From positions 124,001 to 188,000 of the forward strand of contig PABB01000018.1 of assembly GCA_002702655.1 (NCBI GenBank): a DNA stretch of 64,000 bases, written 5' to 3'. Source of the DNA: Planctomycetaceae bacterium. Its GTDB lineage: Bacteria > Planctomycetota > Planctomycetia > Pirellulales > Lacipirellulaceae. A program made the position numbers and the translations under genes. Shown piece after piece: positions 25,890 to 35,316 of this stretch (positions are counted from its first letter, which is position 1; every line of letters starts with the position of its first letter). The notes beneath the pieces were generated by a model. It saw only the letters and a list, made by a program, of their open reading frames with translations, was not told the DNA's origin and ran no database searches.

Positions 25890-27377
25890 CTACTCCTCGC
25901 CGTGGGAGACGTTGCCGCCGGCGTCGGCCCGTTCGACCCACTTGAGCTTCTCCACCGCCCGGCGGGCGACGTGGTGCTGCATGAACAGCTTCCACAGCAG
26001 TCCGGTGCGGGCGTTTTCGATCGCTAGGATCATCGGCCCCACGTCGATCGCGATGTTGTCATCGCTGGCGTGCTGCTGATCCAGATTGAAGCTGTCGACA
26101 AACCCGTACCCCCCCTCGGACGGATCCTGCCACGCGAGCAATTGCCCGTCGTCGCCCCGCAAATTGCGCATCGCATGTAGCGCCGCCACGCACTCCCGCG
26201 GAGCGAACACAATCGACGACCCCGCGGCGTACGGCGCGACCGTCCCGCCGCAGAAGTTGTCTTCGTTGCTTTGGTTGGGGCGCACCGCCTGCACGAGATA
26301 CGAGTCGCGGCCCTCGGCGTTCAGTCCCATGCACGGGCTCAGCCCCCAGCGATTGGGACCGAGCGTCTTGAATCGCTCGCTCTGCTCGATGCACCGCTGC
26401 CGGTGAGTCAGCACCGCGCGGCGGGAGTTTTCGACCCAATCGACCCGCGGGCCGTCGAGATCGAAATCTGCCGGGTTGTCGGCTTCGAACCGTCGGTAGT
26501 CGATCCACGAGTGGCTGAAGAAGTAGGTGAACAGGGCACTGTTCCACGACACGACGAACTCGGGGCCGTCGTTGTGACTCTTGACCACCCGCTCCAGCCG
26601 GTACCAATCGCCCGCGTCGACGGCGTAGTCCTCGTTGGGCGCCCCGGCGGCCAGGAAGTACACGATCTGGTCTTCGGCGCAGGCGATGTGCCAATCCCAC
26701 GGGCGGAAATCGCCCTCGCCGCCCATCGAGCGGCCGTCGTTTGGCCGCCAGCCGAACGAGATCAACCCGCGCTCCGACACGTCGTACGCCCGCCAATTGG
26801 TGTCGGCCGCCATCTGATCGACGAGTCGGGCCACCTCGCCGCCGAAGTAGGTTGCCGCCGGCAGAGCGCCGGCCAGCAGCAGGGCGTGGTCGACCGTGCT
26901 CGCCTGATCGACCAAGTCGCCCGGCGGCTGCGAAGCGTCCTCTGGCATCACAAAATGCAGGTACACGCCCAGATGTTTATTGTCGGACCGCGCCAACAGG
27001 GCGCGCAAGATCGACAGGGCCCGCTGCTCGCCCTCTGCGCGCGTGATCCAACCGTGTTTCACCCCCACTGGCAGTGCGGACAATTGAAAACCGACGCCTG
27101 CGGTGCTGGCGACTTTGGTTGTGCGGCGGTCTCTGGCCAGCCCGGCCGGTTCTCCGACGGCATTCCACAGATAGTTAAAGCAGCCGTGCTGGACCTCTTC
27201 CAACAGAGCTTCGTCCGCGGCCGTGAACTCGTAGGCCAGGGCGGCGTCGGTGTCGGGGCTGCGGAGGATGTCGGCCGCGTTGGCGACGAGGTTGCCGCCG
27301 CAGAGGAGCAGGGCCAGGCAGTGCGCACCGTGTCGCTGCAGACGGGGCCCCGTCGCTTGAAAGGGACTGAAAATCAT
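25890..27377 (-). CDS. Secreted PF10091 glycoamylase-family enzyme (GH144-type, likely endo-beta-1,2-glucanase)
   Basis: The 495-residue protein has a signal peptide (HCLALLLCGGNLVANA) and one Glycoamylase (PF10091) domain. This family includes GH144 endo-beta-1,2-glucanases and the transglycosylase part of cyclic beta-1,2-glucan synthase. Segments seen are FNYLWNAVGEPAGLARDR, GWRPNDGRSMGGEGDFRPWDWHIACAEDQ, SWNSALFTYFFSHSWIDYR, WGLSPCMG, GTVAPYAAGSSIVFAPREC and the end GYGFVDSFNLDQQHASDDNIAIDVGPMILAIEN. I chose ATG 27377, which puts the signal peptide in place. The sulfatase follows after 4 bases; the divergent neighbours are a LacI regulator and sugar uptake genes. Beta-1,2-glucan as substrate is inferred from the family and from the GH94 protein encoded nearby. 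Confidence 0.8.
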   Translation of the reverse strand: MIFSPFQATGPRLQRHGAHCLALLLCGGNLVANAADILRSPDTDAALAYEFTAADEALLEEVQHGCFNYLWNAVGEPAGLARDRRTTKVASTAGVGFQLSALPVGVKHGWITRAEGEQRALSILRALLARSDNKHLGVYLHFVMPEDASQPPGDLVDQASTVDHALLLAGALPAATYFGGEVARLVDQMAADTNWRAYDVSERGLISFGWRPNDGRSMGGEGDFRPWDWHIACAEDQIVYFLAAGAPNEDYAVDAGDWYRLERVVKSHNDGPEFVVSWNSALFTYFFSHSWIDYRRFEADNPADFDLDGPRVDWVENSRRAVLTHRQRCIEQSERFKTLGPNRWGLSPCMGLNAEGRDSYLVQAVRPNQSNEDNFCGGTVAPYAAGSSIVFAPRECVAALHAMRNLRGDDGQLLAWQDPSEGGYGFVDSFNLDQQHASDDNIAIDVGPMILAIENARTGLLWKLFMQHHVARRAVEKLKWVERADAGGNVSHGEE

Positions 27378-27401
27378 GGCATCGACCGGGTGAGGAGAGG
27401 T

Positions 27402-27431
27402 TTGACAAGGCCGAGTTTTGCAAGCTATCAT
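27402..27431 (+). promoter_or_regulatory. Promoter of the LacI/ABC/GH94/GH1 operon
   Basis: A perfect TTGACA (27402-27407), an 18-base spacer and TATCAT (27426-27431) give the best promoter match in the window. Transcription would start near 27438, inside the operator at 27436-27449. Confidence 0.7.
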
Positions 27432-27435
27432 GCTC

Positions 27436-27449
27436 TGAAAGCGCTGTCA
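27436..27449. promoter_or_regulatory. LacI-family operator in the divergent gap
   Basis: TGAAAGCGCTGTCA differs by one base from a perfect LacI-type palindrome centred on CG. It begins 5 bases after the -10 box, overlapping the start site, and lies about 60 bases upstream of the divergent glucanase gene. It is therefore placed to control both arms of the locus, presumably through the LacI protein encoded 100 bases downstream. Confidence 0.7.
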
Positions 27450-27552
27450 AACACTCGCGGGTCTCGGCCGCCATGCCGGGGCGTCGCCTGGGTGGGCCCC
27501 GGCAGCCGCTCTTCTGGGATGCCCCTGCCGCTTTTCCGACCCCGCCGTCGCT

Positions 27553-28572
27553 ATGCCGGTCTCGATCCAAGACGTCGCCGATCACGCCAACGTATCGATT
27601 AGCACCGTGTCGCGCGTGCTCAATCGCCGCAACATCGTCAACGAAGCCACTCGCAAACGCGTGGAGTCGGCGATCAAGGAACTCGGTTATCGTCCCAACG
27701 TGTTCGCCCGCGGCCTGATGCTGCGCCGCTCGCACATTTTGGGGCTCGTGCTGCCCGACCTGCACGGCGAGTTCTATTCGGAGATTATCCGCGGGGCCAA
27801 CGCCCGGGCCCGCGAGCTCGGCTACCGACTGATGATTTCGTCCGTGGCCGCCGACGACGATGGCAGCGAGTTGATGGCCACGGTGGCCGATCAGGCGCTG
27901 GTCGACGGCGTGGCGGTGATGGTGTCGGAGGTCGACGCGCGGACGAAGGCGACCCTGTCGGACGTGAAGCTGCCGCTGGTCGTGCTCGATGGCGAAGTAA
28001 AGGGCGTCCGCCACGACAGCGTGGTGATCGACCAGCGAATGGGAGTGGCCGCGCTGCTGAAGCATCTGATTGACAACTGCGGCGCCCAGCGGTTGGTGTT
28101 TGTCGGCGGCCAGCCCACCAACGTCGATACGATCGAACGCTTGGCGGCGTTCCAGGAAGCGGCCGCCGAAGGGGGCGTCTCGATCGAGTCCAGTGACGTC
28201 TTCCATCTCGACTACCGGTACGACACGGCGTTCGACCTGGGGCAGAAGAAGGTGCGCGAATGGGCGCGCCGCCGCGTGAGCGTGTTTGCCGCGAACGACG
28301 AAATGGCGGCCGGCATCATCGACGCGGCCATTGACGCCGGCTTGTCGCTGCCGGGCGAACTGCCGGTCGTGGGGTTCGACGACACCCGCATTGCGGCCAT
28401 GACGCGCCCCCGCCTGACCACGGTGCACGTGCCCATGTCGAGCATGGGCGCCTCGGCCGTGGAACTGCTTTGCCAGCGGTTGGAGGACCCCACGCGGCCG
28501 GCGACGAAGATCACGCTGCAATCCGAGTTGATCGTTCGCGAATCGTGCGGGGTTCACGCCAACCCGTCGTGA
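27553..28572 (+). CDS. LacI-family transcriptional regulator
   Basis: This 339-residue repressor has the N-terminal LacI helix-turn-helix (SIQDVADHANVSISTVSRVLN, residues 4-24) and hinge helix (RPNVFARGLMLRRS). A periplasmic-binding-like effector domain follows (LGLVLPDLHGEFYSEIIRGA, then AANDEMAAGIIDAAIDAG and VVGFDDT). It opens the + strand operon of binding protein, permeases, GH94 and GH1 genes. An operator with the AGCGCT core is found at its own promoter. The effector is probably a sophoro-oligosaccharide or a product of it, but that is inference from the neighbours. Confidence 0.92.
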   Translation: MPVSIQDVADHANVSISTVSRVLNRRNIVNEATRKRVESAIKELGYRPNVFARGLMLRRSHILGLVLPDLHGEFYSEIIRGANARARELGYRLMISSVAADDDGSELMATVADQALVDGVAVMVSEVDARTKATLSDVKLPLVVLDGEVKGVRHDSVVIDQRMGVAALLKHLIDNCGAQRLVFVGGQPTNVDTIERLAAFQEAAAEGGVSIESSDVFHLDYRYDTAFDLGQKKVREWARRRVSVFAANDEMAAGIIDAAIDAGLSLPGELPVVGFDDTRIAAMTRPRLTTVHVPMSSMGASAVELLCQRLEDPTRPATKITLQSELIVRESCGVHANPS

Positions 28573-28645
28573 CGCGGCGTTTGCCGGCGGGCCACGGCTT
28601 GCCAATCGTTCATCCTGCTTGTCTCCTCCTGTCCCCCCAAACGCC

Positions 28646-29986
28646 ATGCATAGCGGCGTGCGCACGACTTATCGACGCCACATTGCGTCGCCGGCGTTGT
28701 CCGGCGCCGTCGCGGCGGCGTCGATCGCCTTGTTGGCGGCGACGGGTTGCGACGGGGAGCGTGCGGGCCAGACGACCATCGAGTTCTGGGCGATTGGCTC
28801 CGAGGGCGAGCGCGTGCGGCCGTTGATCGAGCGGTTCGAGCAACAACATCCCAAGCTGCGCGTCAACTTGCAGCAAATCCCCTGGACGGCCGCCCACGAA
28901 AAGCTGCTGACCGCGTTTGTGGGCGACTCGCTGCCCGATTTGTGCCAATTGGGCAACACGTGGATCGCCGAGTTCTCCGCGATCGGCGCCCTGGCCGACT
29001 TGTCCCGCCGCGTCGGTCCCGACGAGGCCGTCGACCCGGCTGCCTACTTCCCCGGCGTGTGGCAGGCCAACGTGATTGGCGATGCGGTGTACGGCGTGCC
29101 GTGGTACGTCGACACCCGGGTCATGTTCTATCGCACCGATCTGCTCGCCGCGGCCGGATTCGACGAGCCGCCGCACACGTGGGATCAGTGGCTCGCCGCG
29201 ATGCGGACCATTCAGCAACGCCAGGGCCCCGGACAGCACGCGATGTTGTTGCCGACCAACGAGTGGGAGCAGCCGATCATCTTCGGCTTGCAGACGGGCG
29301 CCGACATGCTGCGCGACGACGGCCGGTTCGGGGACTTCAGCGCGCCGGAGTTCCGTCGTGCTTTCGATTTCTACGCTCAGATTTTCGCCGAAGGCTTGGC
29401 CCCCAAGATTGCCAACACCGAAGTCACCAACCTGTGGAAGCAATTCGAACGCGGCGACTTTGCGTTTTATATCACCGGGCCGTGGAACGTCGGCGAGTTC
29501 CAGCGGCGGCTCTCGCCGGCGATGGACGGCAAATGGGCCACCGCGGCGCTGCCTGCGCCCGACGGGGACTACCCCGGCGCCTCGATGGCGGGCGGTTGCA
29601 GCCTGGCTTTGTTCGACTCGTCGGGCAAGCAGGACGCGGCTTGGGAATTGATCGAGTTTCTCACCGCCCCCGAGCAGCAGGTCGAGTTCTTCGGGCTGTC
29701 GGGCAATCTGCCCAGTAACCGGTTGGCTTGGGACGCCGACGAGTTGGCCGGCGCTGCGCATCTGGCCGCGTTCGGCGAGCAATTGGAGAAGGCCAAGTCG
29801 CTGCCGCGCGTGCCGGAATGGGAGCAGATTGCCATGAAAACCTGGGTCGCCGGCGAAATGGCTGTGAACGGCCGGCGAACGACAGCCGAGGCGCTGGCGT
29901 GGCTTGACCGGCAGGTCGACTCGATCCTGGAAAAACGTCGCTGGATGCTGGCGCAGCGCACTCTCGCCGGGAGTGAGAACGACTGA
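28646..29986 (+). CDS. ABC sugar-binding lipoprotein (family 1 solute-binding protein)
   Basis: This 446-residue protein is an extracytoplasmic solute-binding protein of the maltose/oligosaccharide type. The N-terminus carries a lipoprotein signal (SIALLAATGC, Cys35). The mature part begins TTIEFWAIGSEGERVRPLIERFEQQHP, followed by LPDLCQLGNTWIAEF, VYGVPWYVDTRVMFYRTDLL and GGCSLALF, all typical for family 1. It would capture oligosaccharides, here proposed to be beta-1,2-linked, and hand them to the two permeases that follow after 3 bases. ATG 28646 gives a compact signal; a TTG nine codons upstream is in frame. Confidence 0.9.
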   Translation: MHSGVRTTYRRHIASPALSGAVAAASIALLAATGCDGERAGQTTIEFWAIGSEGERVRPLIERFEQQHPKLRVNLQQIPWTAAHEKLLTAFVGDSLPDLCQLGNTWIAEFSAIGALADLSRRVGPDEAVDPAAYFPGVWQANVIGDAVYGVPWYVDTRVMFYRTDLLAAAGFDEPPHTWDQWLAAMRTIQQRQGPGQHAMLLPTNEWEQPIIFGLQTGADMLRDDGRFGDFSAPEFRRAFDFYAQIFAEGLAPKIANTEVTNLWKQFERGDFAFYITGPWNVGEFQRRLSPAMDGKWATAALPAPDGDYPGASMAGGCSLALFDSSGKQDAAWELIEFLTAPEQQVEFFGLSGNLPSNRLAWDADELAGAAHLAAFGEQLEKAKSLPRVPEWEQIAMKTWVAGEMAVNGRRTTAEALAWLDRQVDSILEKRRWMLAQRTLAGSEND

Positions 29987-29989
29987 CCG

Positions 29990-30934
29990 ATGAGCGTCTC
30001 CGCCGCCACCGCCGTTTCCGCCCGCCGCGTCGGCTTGCCGTCGCAGCGTTGGCTGGGGCTCGCGCCCGGCTGGTGGTTCGTGCTGCCGGCGCTGGCGGTG
30101 ATTGGCGTGTTCTTCTTGCTCCCCGCGGTGGCGACGTTGGCGCTCAGCGTGACCGACTTCGACATCTACGCGCTGGCCGATTTGCGGAACATGCGGTTTG
30201 TGGGCTTCGACAACTTCCGGCGGATTCTCGCCGGCGAGCAGGCCGATCTGTTCTGGCAGGCGCTGGCGAATACCTGCTACTTCGTGCTGATTGGCGGGCC
30301 GCTGTCGGTGGCCGTGTCGTTGGGATTCGCTCTGCTGTTGGAGTCGAAGCTCACGCGGATGAAAGGGCTGCTGCGGGTGATCTTCTTTGCGCCCGTCGTG
30401 ACGACGCTGGTCGCCGTGTCAATTACCTGGCGGTACCTGTACGATCGCGACAACGGACTGATCAACAACGCCCTGGAAACGCTGGGCCTGACGCGCATCG
30501 ATTGGTTGGGCGATCCGCGGTGGGCCATGCCGTCGATCATCCTGTTAGCCGTCTGGAAGAACTTTGGCTACAACATGGTCATCTTCCTCGCGGGGCTGCA
30601 GAGCATTCCCGGCGAGTTGTACGAGGCAGCCGCGCTCGACGGCGCCTCGCCGTGGCGACGGTTCTGGCACGTGACGCTGCCGGCGCTGGGACCGACGTTT
30701 CTGTTCGTCGGCGTCACCACAATGATCGGCTACTTCCAGCTCTTCGCCGAGCCGTACGTGATGACGCGCGGCGGGCCGGAGAACAGCACCTACAGCCTGG
30801 TGCTGTTGATGTACGAAGAGGGCTTCCGGTGGTGGCGGCTGGGCGCCGCCTCGGCGGTCGCGGTCGTGCTGTTCGTGATCACGCTCGCCGCGGCGATGGC
30901 GCAGATCGCCGTGCAGCGGAGGGCCGCCGCATGA
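29990..30934 (+). CDS. ABC sugar permease, MalF/UgpA type
   Basis: The 314-residue inner-membrane permease has about six membrane helices, starting WWFVLPALAVIGVFFLLPAVATLAL. The EAA loop that docks the ATPase is ELYEAAALDGASPWRRFWHVTLP. The EPYVMTRGGPENSTYSLVLLMY segment is typical of MalF-type sugar permeases. It starts 3 bases after the binding-protein stop and its own end overlaps the next permease by four bases. No ATP-binding subunit is encoded in the operon. Confidence 0.92.
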   Translation: MSVSAATAVSARRVGLPSQRWLGLAPGWWFVLPALAVIGVFFLLPAVATLALSVTDFDIYALADLRNMRFVGFDNFRRILAGEQADLFWQALANTCYFVLIGGPLSVAVSLGFALLLESKLTRMKGLLRVIFFAPVVTTLVAVSITWRYLYDRDNGLINNALETLGLTRIDWLGDPRWAMPSIILLAVWKNFGYNMVIFLAGLQSIPGELYEAAALDGASPWRRFWHVTLPALGPTFLFVGVTTMIGYFQLFAEPYVMTRGGPENSTYSLVLLMYEEGFRWWRLGAASAVAVVLFVITLAAAMAQIAVQRRAAA

Positions 30935-31764
30935 ACCGCACCGCGAAAGTCTGGCTGCACAACGCCTTGCTCGCGCTGCTGGCGCTGGTCGTGCTTGCGC
31001 CGCTGTTGTGGACGGCGCTGGCGTCGCTGCTGCCGCCGGGGGCCGCAATGTCGGTTCGGGCAGCGCCGCAGGACCAACCGGACGCCGCGTCCTTCACGCT
31101 CAACAACTATCGGCAACTGTTCAGTCGCTTGAGCCTGGGCCGCTATTTCCTCAACAGCGTCATCGTGGCGACCGCCATCACGGTCATTTCGTTGGGGCTC
31201 AACTCGCTGGCCGGCTACGCGTTCGCCAAGCTGCGGTTCCGCGGCCGCGATACCGTGTTCAAGGTGCTGCTGGCCGCCCTGGTCGTGCCGGTGCAGGCCG
31301 CCATGTTGCCGCTGTTTCTGCAGCTCAAGCAACTGGGCGTGATCAACAGCTACTGGGGAGTGATCATCCCTTCGATGGCGACCATCTACGGCATCTTTCT
31401 GGTGCGGCAATACGCACTGTCGATTCCCGACAGCCTGCTCGATGCGGCGCGCGTCGACGGCGCCGGGGAGTGGCGGATCTATCGCTCGGTCGTGCTGCCG
31501 CTGCTGACGCCCGTGTTGGCCGCGCTAGGCGTGTTCACCTTTCTGACCGCCTGGAACGACTTTATGTGGCCGCTGGTCGTGCTCACGGGGAATGACTCTT
31601 ACACGCTGCCGGTGGCGCTGGCGATTCTGTCGGGCGAGCACGTGCAAGACGTGGAACTGATGATGGCAGGGTCCGTGGTGACCATTCTGCCCGTATTATT
31701 GCTGTTCGCCGTGCTGCAACGGCAGCTGATCGGCGGTATTATGATGGGTAGCGTCAAAGGGTGA
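30931..31764 (+). CDS. ABC sugar permease, MalG/UgpE type
   Basis: This 277-residue partner permease begins at ATG 30931, overlapping the previous stop (ATGA), with GGAGGG 8 bases upstream. It has the MalG-type extracytoplasmic segment FTLNNYRQLFSR, helices around SVIVATAITVISLGLNSLAGYAFAKL, and the EAA loop SLLDAARVDGAGEWRIYRSVVLP. The AWNDFMWPLVVL motif near the end is characteristic. It forms the heteromeric membrane channel with the 29990 product and would need a shared ATPase from elsewhere. Confidence 0.92.
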   Translation: MNRTAKVWLHNALLALLALVVLAPLLWTALASLLPPGAAMSVRAAPQDQPDAASFTLNNYRQLFSRLSLGRYFLNSVIVATAITVISLGLNSLAGYAFAKLRFRGRDTVFKVLLAALVVPVQAAMLPLFLQLKQLGVINSYWGVIIPSMATIYGIFLVRQYALSIPDSLLDAARVDGAGEWRIYRSVVLPLLTPVLAALGVFTFLTAWNDFMWPLVVLTGNDSYTLPVALAILSGEHVQDVELMMAGSVVTILPVLLLFAVLQRQLIGGIMMGSVKG

Positions 31765-31800
31765 CTCGCCCCGCGGCGCAGTGGGAGTGATTGAGGTCCA

Positions 31801-34800
31801 ATGGAGTTAACGCAACACAACACGCCACAACCATTGGCGCCCGCGGGCGTTCCCGCAGTCGCTGCGCCCAGCGCCGCCGCCTGGACGCTCGGCAGCGATC
31901 GGCTGCAGACGGTGATCACCTCCGCGGGCGCGGGCGGCGTATGCTACGACGGTCTGGCTGTCACGCGCACCAACGGCGACCTGCTACGGCAGGCGTACGG
32001 CACATTTCTCTATTGCCGCGATCTGGACAGTGGGGCCGTGTGGTCGATTGGCTGGCAGCCAACCGGCGCGCGTCCCGACGCCTACGCTGCCCGTCGGGTT
32101 GACGGCGGCGTGGTGATTGCGCGCCAGGACGACGGGATCGCCTCGCAGTTGGAAGTCAGCATCACTGCTGACGATGTCGAGGTGCGGCGCTGTACGCTGC
32201 AGAATCTGTCGGAGCGACCGCGACGGTTGGAGATCACGTCCTACACCGAGTGGGTGCTGCAAGACGCGGTGGCCGATGCCTCGCACCCGGCGTTCTCCAA
32301 GTTGTTCGTCGAGACGGCCATCGATCGCGTTCGACGCGGCGTCTTGGCGAAACGTCGCCGCCGTGCGCCGGAGCAAGCGCTGTTAGCGGGAGCGCATTGG
32401 ATTGCCGAGTTGGCGGGCGAGCCGCTCGGCGAGCCGCAGTTCGAAACCTGCCGGATGACCTTCTTGGGACGCGGCGGATCGCTGCGGTTGCCGGCGGCGC
32501 TTGGCTCGCGCGACGCCCTGGCGGGCAAAGCCGGGCCGGTGCTCGATCCCATTGCGGCCTGCCGAGCGAGTTTTTTTGTTGCCGCAGGTGAAAGCGCTAC
32601 CATCACGCTGGCCACCGCCGCCCGGGACGACTTGTCGGCGGTCTCCGACGTGATCGACAGCTTCGCCGCTACTATGCTGCTGGGCAACGAGGTGTTGCAC
32701 GAGTCGCACGCAGGCAACGACGTCCAGCGGAACGGCAGCCCGCCAGCGCCGCTGCGAATCGACCGGGCGCATGTCCGCGCTGATCGCACCGCCTATCAGA
32801 GTGCGGCGTCCAGCCTGGTCAAAACGGCCGCTGCGTCCGAGTCTGCCGACGAGCAGGAACCGCTGCAATTCGACAACGGCCTGGGCGGTTTCAGCGCGGA
32901 TGGTTGCGAGTACGTGCTAAGGTTGCGGCCCGACGCGACTGGCAAGCTGGTCCTGCCGCCGTTGCCGTGGACGAACATCGTGGCCAACGAGCAGGCCGGC
33001 TTCATTGCCACCGAGACCGGCGCCGGATACACCTGGACGGCCAACAGCCGCGAAAATCGGCTGACGCCCTGGCACAACGATCCGGTTCTCGACCCTCACG
33101 GCGAAGCGATTTATGTGCGCAACCGCGCGACGCAGCGCTACTGGTCGCCGACGCCGGGACCGGTTGCGTCGCCGACAGAGCACGAGGTCCGCCACGGTTT
33201 CGGCTACACCCGCTATCGGCACGCGAGCGAGCAACTGCAGCACGACACGGTGGCATTCGTACCCCGCGGCGATGCCGTCAAGATCACGCGCGTGCAGCTG
33301 GCCAACCTTGCTGACGAAGAGCAAGAGCTGGAGTTGTTTGCGTACGCGGAGCTGGCGCTGGGCGACGGCAGCAGCGAAGTCGCCGCGGGCGCCGACGCTT
33401 GGTTTGACGAAGCGTCCCTCGCCGTGTTCGCTCGCAACGCGCGGCGCGAGCTGGGCCATCGGATTGCGTTCTTGGCTGTTGTGACCAGCGCCAACGGGGA
33501 CGCCGCCGGCCAGGAGATCTCGCACACTTGCGATCCCGCGGAGTTTCTGGGACCGCTGGGCGATTTGGCGACTCCGCATGCCGTCGCGCAGTCGGGACGA
33601 CTTTCCGGATCGCCGTCGTTGGAAAACGCCGCTTGCGCCGCGCTGCAGACCGAACTGCGCGTGGCCGCCGCATCGTCGGCCGCCGCCGTGATCCTGCTGG
33701 GCGAGGCGGACAGCGAACAAGAAGCCCGCGACATCATCGCCCGCTACAGCGATCTGGCAACGGTCGGCGCGGCGCTCGAGGAAGTGACCGCCGCCTGGCG
33801 ACAGCGGCTGGCCCGCGTACAGATCGAAACTCCGTCCAAGCCGCTTGACCTGATGATCAACGGCTGGCTGCCGTATCAGAACCTGAGCTGCCGGATGTGG
33901 GCCCGCTCGGCGTACTACCAGGCGGGCGGCGCGTACGGGTTCCGCGATCAACTGCAGGACGCGGCCGCGCAGGTGTACCACTGGCCGGCGCTGACCCGCG
34001 AGCAGATCCTGCGGAACGCGTCGCATCAATTCGTCGAAGGCGACGTGCTGCACTGGTGGCATCCGCCGCACAGTCGCGGCCTGCGGACTCGCTTTGCCGA
34101 CGACCTGCTGTGGCTGCCGCTCGCCGCGGCCGAGTATTGCGCCACCACGGGCGACGACCAGTTGTGGGACGAGCGGACGCCCTATCTTGCCGGTCCGCAG
34201 CTGGAGCCCGGCGAGGATGAACGCTTCCTCGCGCCGGAGGACGCGGGCGTCGACGGCTCGGTTTACGAACATTGTTGCCGGGCGATCGATCGGTCGCTGG
34301 CCGTCGGGCCGCACGGGTTGCCCTTGATGGGCTGCGGCGACTGGAACGACGGCATGAACCGCATCGGCCACGGCGGCGGCGAAAGCGTGTGGATGGGCTT
34401 CTTCCTGTCGACCGTGCTGCAGCGGTTTACGCCGGTGTGCGAAGATCGCGGCGACTTTGCCCGGGCTCGCCAGTACCGCACGCATCTGGCGGCACTGGCC
34501 GAGGCGCTCAACGACGCCGGTTGGGACGGCAGTTGGTACCGCCGCGCATTCTTCGCCGACGGGGCCCCAGTTGGCTCGATCGCGAGCGAGGAATGTCAGA
34601 TCGACGCGCTCGCCCAAGCGTGGGCCGTGCTGTCGGGCGTCGCTCCCGCGGACCGTGCCGCCAGCGCCGTGCAAGCGGTCGAAGAGAAGCTGGTGTCGCC
34701 CGAGCACGGGCTGATCAAATTGCTCGCGCCGCCGTTTGACAAGTCGGCGCACGACCCCGGGTACATCCGCGGCTACGTGCCGGGCGTGCGTGAGAACGGC

Positions 34801-35316
34801 GGGCAGTACACCCACGGCGTCCTGTGGTACATCCGCGCCCTGGCCGAGATGGGCCGCGGCACGCGTGCGGCCGAGCTGCTGCAGATGCTCACCCCGGTGG
34901 CCCACGGCGATTCGCCGGAGGCGGTCGCTCGCTACCAGGCCGAGCCGTATGTGATCGCCGCGGACGTGTACGGCGTCGCGCCGCACGAAGGCCGGGCGGG
35001 CTGGACCTGGTACACCGGCAGCGCGGGCTGGATGTTCCGCGTGGCGGTCGAGTCGATCCTGGGCCTGCGCATCGAACGCAACGCCACGCTGGTTCTCAAC
35101 CCGTCGATCTCCGCTGCGTGGCCGACCTGCCGACTGACGTACCGCCCCGACGACCGGGGCACGCAGTACGAAGTCACGATCGAAAACCCGCACGGGCGCG
35201 AGCACGGCGTCGCGCGGGCGTGGGTGGACGGCGAGGCGGCCAGCGTGGTCGATGGCGTCGCCCGCGTGCCCTTGGTGCAGGACGGTCGGCCGCACGACGT
35301 GAGAGTGCAACTGTGA
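31801..35316 (+). CDS. GH94 glycoside phosphorylase, related to 1,2-beta-oligoglucan phosphorylase
   Basis: This 1171-residue protein has no signal peptide. The N-terminal half resembles the C-terminal (GH94) half of cyclic beta-1,2-glucan synthase: ITSYTEWVL, ADASHPAFSKLFVET, ETCRMTFLGRGGS and GPVLDPIAACRASF. It is followed by the GH94 beta-sandwich (QFDNGLGGFSADGCEYVL, then WSPTPGPV) and the (alpha/alpha)6 catalytic barrel with GAYGFRDQLQDA, FVEGDVLHWWHPP and the GDWNDGMN motif (Asp847, Asp850). Asp850 matches the general-acid position. Length and plan suit 1,2-beta-oligoglucan phosphorylase, which releases sophoro-oligosaccharide ends as glucose 1-phosphate. Cellobiose-type phosphorylase activity is the alternative. 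It lies between sugar permeases and a GH1 enzyme. Confidence 0.85.
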   Translation: MELTQHNTPQPLAPAGVPAVAAPSAAAWTLGSDRLQTVITSAGAGGVCYDGLAVTRTNGDLLRQAYGTFLYCRDLDSGAVWSIGWQPTGARPDAYAARRVDGGVVIARQDDGIASQLEVSITADDVEVRRCTLQNLSERPRRLEITSYTEWVLQDAVADASHPAFSKLFVETAIDRVRRGVLAKRRRRAPEQALLAGAHWIAELAGEPLGEPQFETCRMTFLGRGGSLRLPAALGSRDALAGKAGPVLDPIAACRASFFVAAGESATITLATAARDDLSAVSDVIDSFAATMLLGNEVLHESHAGNDVQRNGSPPAPLRIDRAHVRADRTAYQSAASSLVKTAAASESADEQEPLQFDNGLGGFSADGCEYVLRLRPDATGKLVLPPLPWTNIVANEQAGFIATETGAGYTWTANSRENRLTPWHNDPVLDPHGEAIYVRNRATQRYWSPTPGPVASPTEHEVRHGFGYTRYRHASEQLQHDTVAFVPRGDAVKITRVQLANLADEEQELELFAYAELALGDGSSEVAAGADAWFDEASLAVFARNARRELGHRIAFLAVVTSANGDAAGQEISHTCDPAEFLGPLGDLATPHAVAQSGRLSGSPSLENAACAALQTELRVAAASSAAAVILLGEADSEQEARDIIARYSDLATVGAALEEVTAAWRQRLARVQIETPSKPLDLMINGWLPYQNLSCRMWARSAYYQAGGAYGFRDQLQDAAAQVYHWPALTREQILRNASHQFVEGDVLHWWHPPHSRGLRTRFADDLLWLPLAAAEYCATTGDDQLWDERTPYLAGPQLEPGEDERFLAPEDAGVDGSVYEHCCRAIDRSLAVGPHGLPLMGCGDWNDGMNRIGHGGGESVWMGFFLSTVLQRFTPVCEDRGDFARARQYRTHLAALAEALNDAGWDGSWYRRAFFADGAPVGSIASEECQIDALAQAWAVLSGVAPADRAASAVQAVEEKLVSPEHGLIKLLAPPFDKSAHDPGYIRGYVPGVRENGGQYTHGVLWYIRALAEMGRGTRAAELLQMLTPVAHGDSPEAVARYQAEPYVIAADVYGVAPHEGRAGWTWYTGSAGWMFRVAVESILGLRIERNATLVLNPSISAAWPTCRLTYRPDDRGTQYEVTIENPHGREHGVARAWVDGEAASVVDGVARVPLVQDGRPHDVRVQL

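Noticed and set aside
32589-32602. TGAAAGCGCTACCA, a LacI-operator-like site inside the GH94 gene
   Set aside because: It matches only one half-site plus the core, lies in coding sequence and encodes normal residues; the real operator is in the divergent gap.
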